From NCBI GenBank assembly GCA_043784965.1, contig JAYVXS010000322.1:1-10221 (forward strand): 10,221 nucleotides of DNA, in the 5' to 3' direction. Made by a program: the position numbers and the translations under genes. How positions within the stretch are numbered: the first letter of the stretch is position 1; every line of letters begins with the position of its first letter. This DNA comes from JAYTQQ01 sp043784965 (lineage in GTDB: Bacteria > Bdellovibrionota > Bdellovibrionia > Bdellovibrionales > JAMPXM01). Below are positions 8,062 to 10,221 of the stretch, in pieces. Under the pieces are notes generated by a model. It worked only from the letters and a program-made list of their open reading frames with translations, had not been told where the DNA came from and did not search any database.

Positions 8062-8069
8062 CTCGACCT

Positions 8070-8819
8070 ATGAATATGAAGAATATTAAGAACATGAAGA
8101 ACATGAAGAACATGAAATTGACAAGTTTTCTATCGATGCTTTTTATAAGCTTTGCACTCACAACACTTTCAAGCTGTGAAAATTCAGATCAGACTTCACT
8201 ATCATCAGCACAGGCCTGTCTGGATCACGCAAATTCAAGTGCCGCAGCCAATGTTTGCGTGGCTCAACTCGGCGCACTCCGTACTCCCGAGGCTTATTTA
8301 ATTATTTGCTCGGCCCATTTTATTGCGCAAGGATTTTCAACTACCCGCTTTGTCAGCGCCTATAATGCGCTAACTAGCAAGACTACTGGAACCAATGCCA
8401 CGGCACAATCAATGGCTTTTATGGCGTTTAGCAATACCACCGGAAAAGACGGTTCGGTGCAAACCTTGAGTGATTGCCAAGCCTCGAATGTCAAATCGCT
8501 GGTCAGGCTCGCCGTACTTACCCAAATGGCAACTATTCTGGGTACTGTTGCCTCCAGTCTTGGGAGTACATATGATCCCAATGTTGGCTATACTCCCGCT
8601 CAGATTACAGCGGCCCTTGCTGCCTTCGGAACGTCCCCTGCCGCCGATGCTGCAACTCTCGGTTCAACTGCCATTACTGCAAGTGCGTCTTATTGTGCTG
8701 CAGGAAGTAGTTTTCAAACATCAAGTGTTTGCACAACGCTAAATACTGCGATCGCTGGCGGATCAACCCCTGCCGCAATTGGTGCAGCACTCATTGTTCA
8801 GCTACAAGTTGTTCCTTAA
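8070..8819 (+). CDS. Lipoprotein A, Cys-containing Ala/Ser/Thr-rich, with NMK-repeat signal peptide
   Basis: This is a 249-residue lipoprotein of unknown function. The n-region is five Asn-Met/Ile-Lys triplets (residues 2-16), followed by a hydrophobic stretch (FLSMLFISFAL) and a convincing lipobox LSSC with C36 as the lipidated cysteine. Position +2 is Glu, so by the enterobacterial rule it would go to the outer membrane. The mature part has cysteines at 50, 63, 80, 136, 209 and 221 and is very rich in Ala, Ser and Thr. The segment SSFQTSSVCTTLNTAIAG (213-230) and the SDC at 134-136 resemble exported protein B, indicating a shared family. It is the only complete plus-strand gene, divergent from barrel B and converging on barrel A with 20 bp between stops. 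A role alongside the barrel proteins is inferred only from this repeated neighbourhood. Confidence 0.8.
   Translation: MNMKNIKNMKNMKNMKLTSFLSMLFISFALTTLSSCENSDQTSLSSAQACLDHANSSAAANVCVAQLGALRTPEAYLIICSAHFIAQGFSTTRFVSAYNALTSKTTGTNATAQSMAFMAFSNTTGKDGSVQTLSDCQASNVKSLVRLAVLTQMATILGTVASSLGSTYDPNVGYTPAQITAALAAFGTSPAADAATLGSTAITASASYCAAGSSFQTSSVCTTLNTAIAGGSTPAAIGAALIVQLQVVP
8073..8117 (+). repeat. 9-bp in-frame tandem repeat encoding (Asn-Met/Ile-Lys)x5
   Basis: Five consecutive 9-base units follow the start codon: AAT ATG AAG, AAT ATT AAG, then AAC ATG AAG twice and AAC ATG AAA. The central copies are identical. Whole-unit gain or loss by slippage would keep the reading frame and only change the length and charge of the signal peptide n-region. 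Confidence 0.85.
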
Positions 8820-8839
8820 AGGGAACTCTTGGGTCGATT

Positions 8840-10024
8840 CTAAAAGTCTAAACTCGCACGAAGCATATATTTTCTACTCTGATAAGGATTTGTCGAAGGA
8901 CCAACCTCTTCGCCAAAGGTAGCTAGGTCCAGTTGAAAGACCGCAAAGAGGCCAGTAAATCCGGCGGTCCAATAGCCCTGATTGAAACCAGCTCGCCAAG
9001 CTCCTTGAAACCAAGATTTCATTTTCCAACGAAATTCGGCACCCATATGAGAGCCTTTTTTAAAGGTCCAGTTGTCATGCCCAATATCCGTTTCATCAAA
9101 AACAAATCGAGATTTGAAAACCCACCAACTCGGAAGCTCCAAAAGAGTTCCGATACTATATCTTGTTTGATCTTTTGGCGGCGCTGCATTTGGATTTTTT
9201 GAAATCATATGAAAGTTTGCCGCATTAAAATTTCCTCCAGCGATATTCTGAACTGTCATTGAAAGGCTCGGTCGAACGGCATGCCAAAAGCCGCTACCCG
9301 GGTCACGAAAGGAGTAAAGGGCACCAATATCTCCGTCTATCGAAAGTCCTTCTTGGGCATCGTCGGCAGTCAATAAATTACTGTTTTGAGCTAGATCCAG
9401 TGCTAAAAAAGATTTGTTGTAGTAGGCGCGATATATTCCTTTGATCGTAGCTCCTATTGAAAAGCGGTCAGGCCCCTTCTTTAGATCACGCGCGTAGCTG
9501 AATGCAACGGTTGAGTCTTGAGTCGCAACAACACTCGCACTTGGGCCAGCCAATTGATGCACCTCTAATTCCAAACTCAAATCAACCGGAATAATTGCAA
9601 TACCCCAATTTGGTCTTGCATATATTAAGCCTGCACTTGGAATTCGCGAAGAAAAGTGCTTGCCATAATTTGCACCAATGAAATTGGCAATTGGAGTTAC
9701 ATCTACTGCGCCACCTGAGCCACTGCTACCCGCAGACACATCCTTTAGGTCTTTGGTAAACTTTAAAATATCTTGATCAGCCGCCGCCGAAATAAACATA
9801 TTTAGGTTGCCTTCATCGAGAAGCGTAAGCCCTGCCGGATTATAAAATATTGCCGAGTAATCATCTGCAAGCGCCGTAAAGGCTCCGCCCATTCCCAGCG
9901 CACGAATGCTTTGATAAGTTCGGTGAATGGAGTAGTCAGGTACATCGGCCTTAAGATTGTTCAAAAAAAGGCTTGGAATAGTCAAACCTCCCAAAAAAAC
10001 CAAGATCAGACGACGCAAATTCAT
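8840..10024 (-). CDS. Outer-membrane beta-barrel protein A (PorV/UPF0164-like)
   Basis: This is a predicted OM barrel of 394 residues. The signal peptide (LILVFLGGLTIPSLFL core) is probably cleaved after LKA at residue 26. The mature N-terminus has SIRALGMGGAFTALADD (39-55) and FYNPAG (60-65), the family signature also seen in PorV/UPF0164/TraF_2-like proteins. Strand-like stretches fill the body, with a Gly/Ser-rich loop near residues 99-105. The C-terminal block RAGFNQGYWTAG (344-355), then ATFGEEVG and SRKY, is shared with barrels B and C, and the protein ends RASLDF with the terminal Phe typical of barrels handled by BamA. The start has AAAGG six bases upstream of the ATG. It stands alone on its strand, converging on lipoprotein A and divergent from the gene at 10084. 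The substrate is unknown. Confidence 0.82.
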   Translation of the reverse strand: MNLRRLILVFLGGLTIPSLFLNNLKADVPDYSIHRTYQSIRALGMGGAFTALADDYSAIFYNPAGLTLLDEGNLNMFISAAADQDILKFTKDLKDVSAGSSGSGGAVDVTPIANFIGANYGKHFSSRIPSAGLIYARPNWGIAIIPVDLSLELEVHQLAGPSASVVATQDSTVAFSYARDLKKGPDRFSIGATIKGIYRAYYNKSFLALDLAQNSNLLTADDAQEGLSIDGDIGALYSFRDPGSGFWHAVRPSLSMTVQNIAGGNFNAANFHMISKNPNAAPPKDQTRYSIGTLLELPSWWVFKSRFVFDETDIGHDNWTFKKGSHMGAEFRWKMKSWFQGAWRAGFNQGYWTAGFTGLFAVFQLDLATFGEEVGPSTNPYQSRKYMLRASLDF

Positions 10025-10030
10025 TTTCTA

Positions 10031-10035
10031 CCTTT
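10031..10035 (-). promoter_or_regulatory. Shine-Dalgarno of barrel A
   Basis: AAAGG on the minus strand stands six bases before the ATG at 10024, ordinary spacing that supports this start. Confidence 0.6.
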
Positions 10036-10048
10036 CGCTACGCAATCA

Positions 10049-10083
10049 TTGAGAAAGAGGTTCACTCAAGATATACTTTGGGG
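10049..10083 (+). promoter_or_regulatory. Sigma-70-like promoter of the right-edge gene, predicted leaderless start
   Basis: TTGAGA (10049-10054) and TATACT (10072-10077) stand 17 bp apart, matching the -35 in 4 to 5 positions and the -10 in 5. Six bases, TTGGGG, then lead directly to the ATG at 10084, so the predicted +1 coincides with the start codon. The geometry from -10 to ATG equals that of addB. The -10 overlaps a TATATC on the other strand (10070-10075) that might serve barrel A. Confidence 0.5.
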
Positions 10084-10221
10084 ATGGTTGGTCATATTTC
10101 CCAAAAAATTTTACTTTTAATAGCCTTCAGTTTTTTGGTTTCGATTCTCTTTGTCAAGCAATCCTGGGCAGCGAAAGAAGATCCTTCCCCTGATTTCACT
10201 GAAGCGCCAGAGCCGAAGGAC
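10084..10221 (+). CDS. N-terminus of an exported protein, truncated by the window edge
   Basis: Forty-six codons are open from the ATG at 10084 to the edge. They encode a clear Sec signal peptide: a short polar start, a long hydrophobic core (KILLLIAFSFLVSILFV), and a cleavage region around SWAA (27-30). The mature part begins KEDPSPDFTEAPEPKD, an acidic, proline-rich segment typical of a linker or low-complexity N-terminus. There is no lipobox cysteine, so a periplasmic or OM protein is expected. A TTG at 10078 is an alternative start. Too little is visible to name a family; divergent orientation from barrel A is the only context. Confidence 0.65.
   Translation, partial: MVGHISQKILLLIAFSFLVSILFVKQSWAAKEDPSPDFTEAPEPKD

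Noticed and set aside
8811..8826. Hairpin GTTCC-TTAAAG-GGAAC at the end of lipoprotein A as a terminator
   Set aside because: The stem is only five pairs, it overlaps the stop codon, and no T-run follows on either strand.
4663..10024. Type IX secretion locus
   Set aside because: The barrels have PorV-like signatures, but none of the other core components (PorT, PorU, SprA, GldK-N) or C-terminal T9SS sorting domains are visible.

Overview
The window looks like ordinary chromosome of a Gram-negative bacterium with an outer membrane. Base composition is moderate, roughly low-to-mid 40s % GC by eye. An AddAB recombination pair sits next to small families of secreted OM barrel proteins and serine/alanine/threonine-rich lipoproteins. 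This would suit a Bdellovibrionota-like or other former 'deltaproteobacterial' lineage, but that assignment is inference. No RNA gene, mobile element, CRISPR array or phage feature was seen.

Layout from left to right. Bases 1-1823 (minus) hold the first 607 residues of an AddA-type UvrD-family helicase that runs off the left edge. Bases 1796-4591 (minus) hold a complete AddB-type nuclease, whose 3' end overlaps the addA start by 28 bp. A sigma-70-like promoter stands immediately in front of addB and predicts a transcript starting at or very near the ATG. Bases 4663-5856 (minus) encode OM barrel C, bases 5838-6704 (minus) secreted protein/lipoprotein B, and bases 6785-7882 (minus) OM barrel B. 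These three read as one operon in the order B-barrel, lipoprotein, C-barrel. A 187-bp divergent intergenic region follows and carries a 15-bp palindrome. Bases 8070-8819 (plus) encode lipoprotein A, whose signal peptide begins with five Asn-Met/Ile-Lys repeats. Bases 8840-10024 (minus) encode OM barrel A, converging on lipoprotein A with a 20-bp gap. At the right edge, 10084-10221 (plus) is the start of another exported protein, divergent from barrel A and again with a -10 box just six bases before its ATG.

Functionally there are two unrelated units. AddAB is the RecBCD-type double-strand-break end-processing helicase-nuclease. The rest appears to be a locus of three diverged paralogous beta-barrels of the PorV/UPF0164/TraF_2-like kind, interleaved with two mutually similar cysteine-containing exported proteins. 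The barrels share a C-terminal block with RAG-x-NQ-x-Y-x-TAG followed by T-[FY]-G-[EQ] and [KR]-Y near the end. The recurrent pairing of a barrel with a lipoprotein is the strongest candidate here for something undescribed: possibly an OM export, assembly or surface-display module. No function can be assigned from sequence alone.
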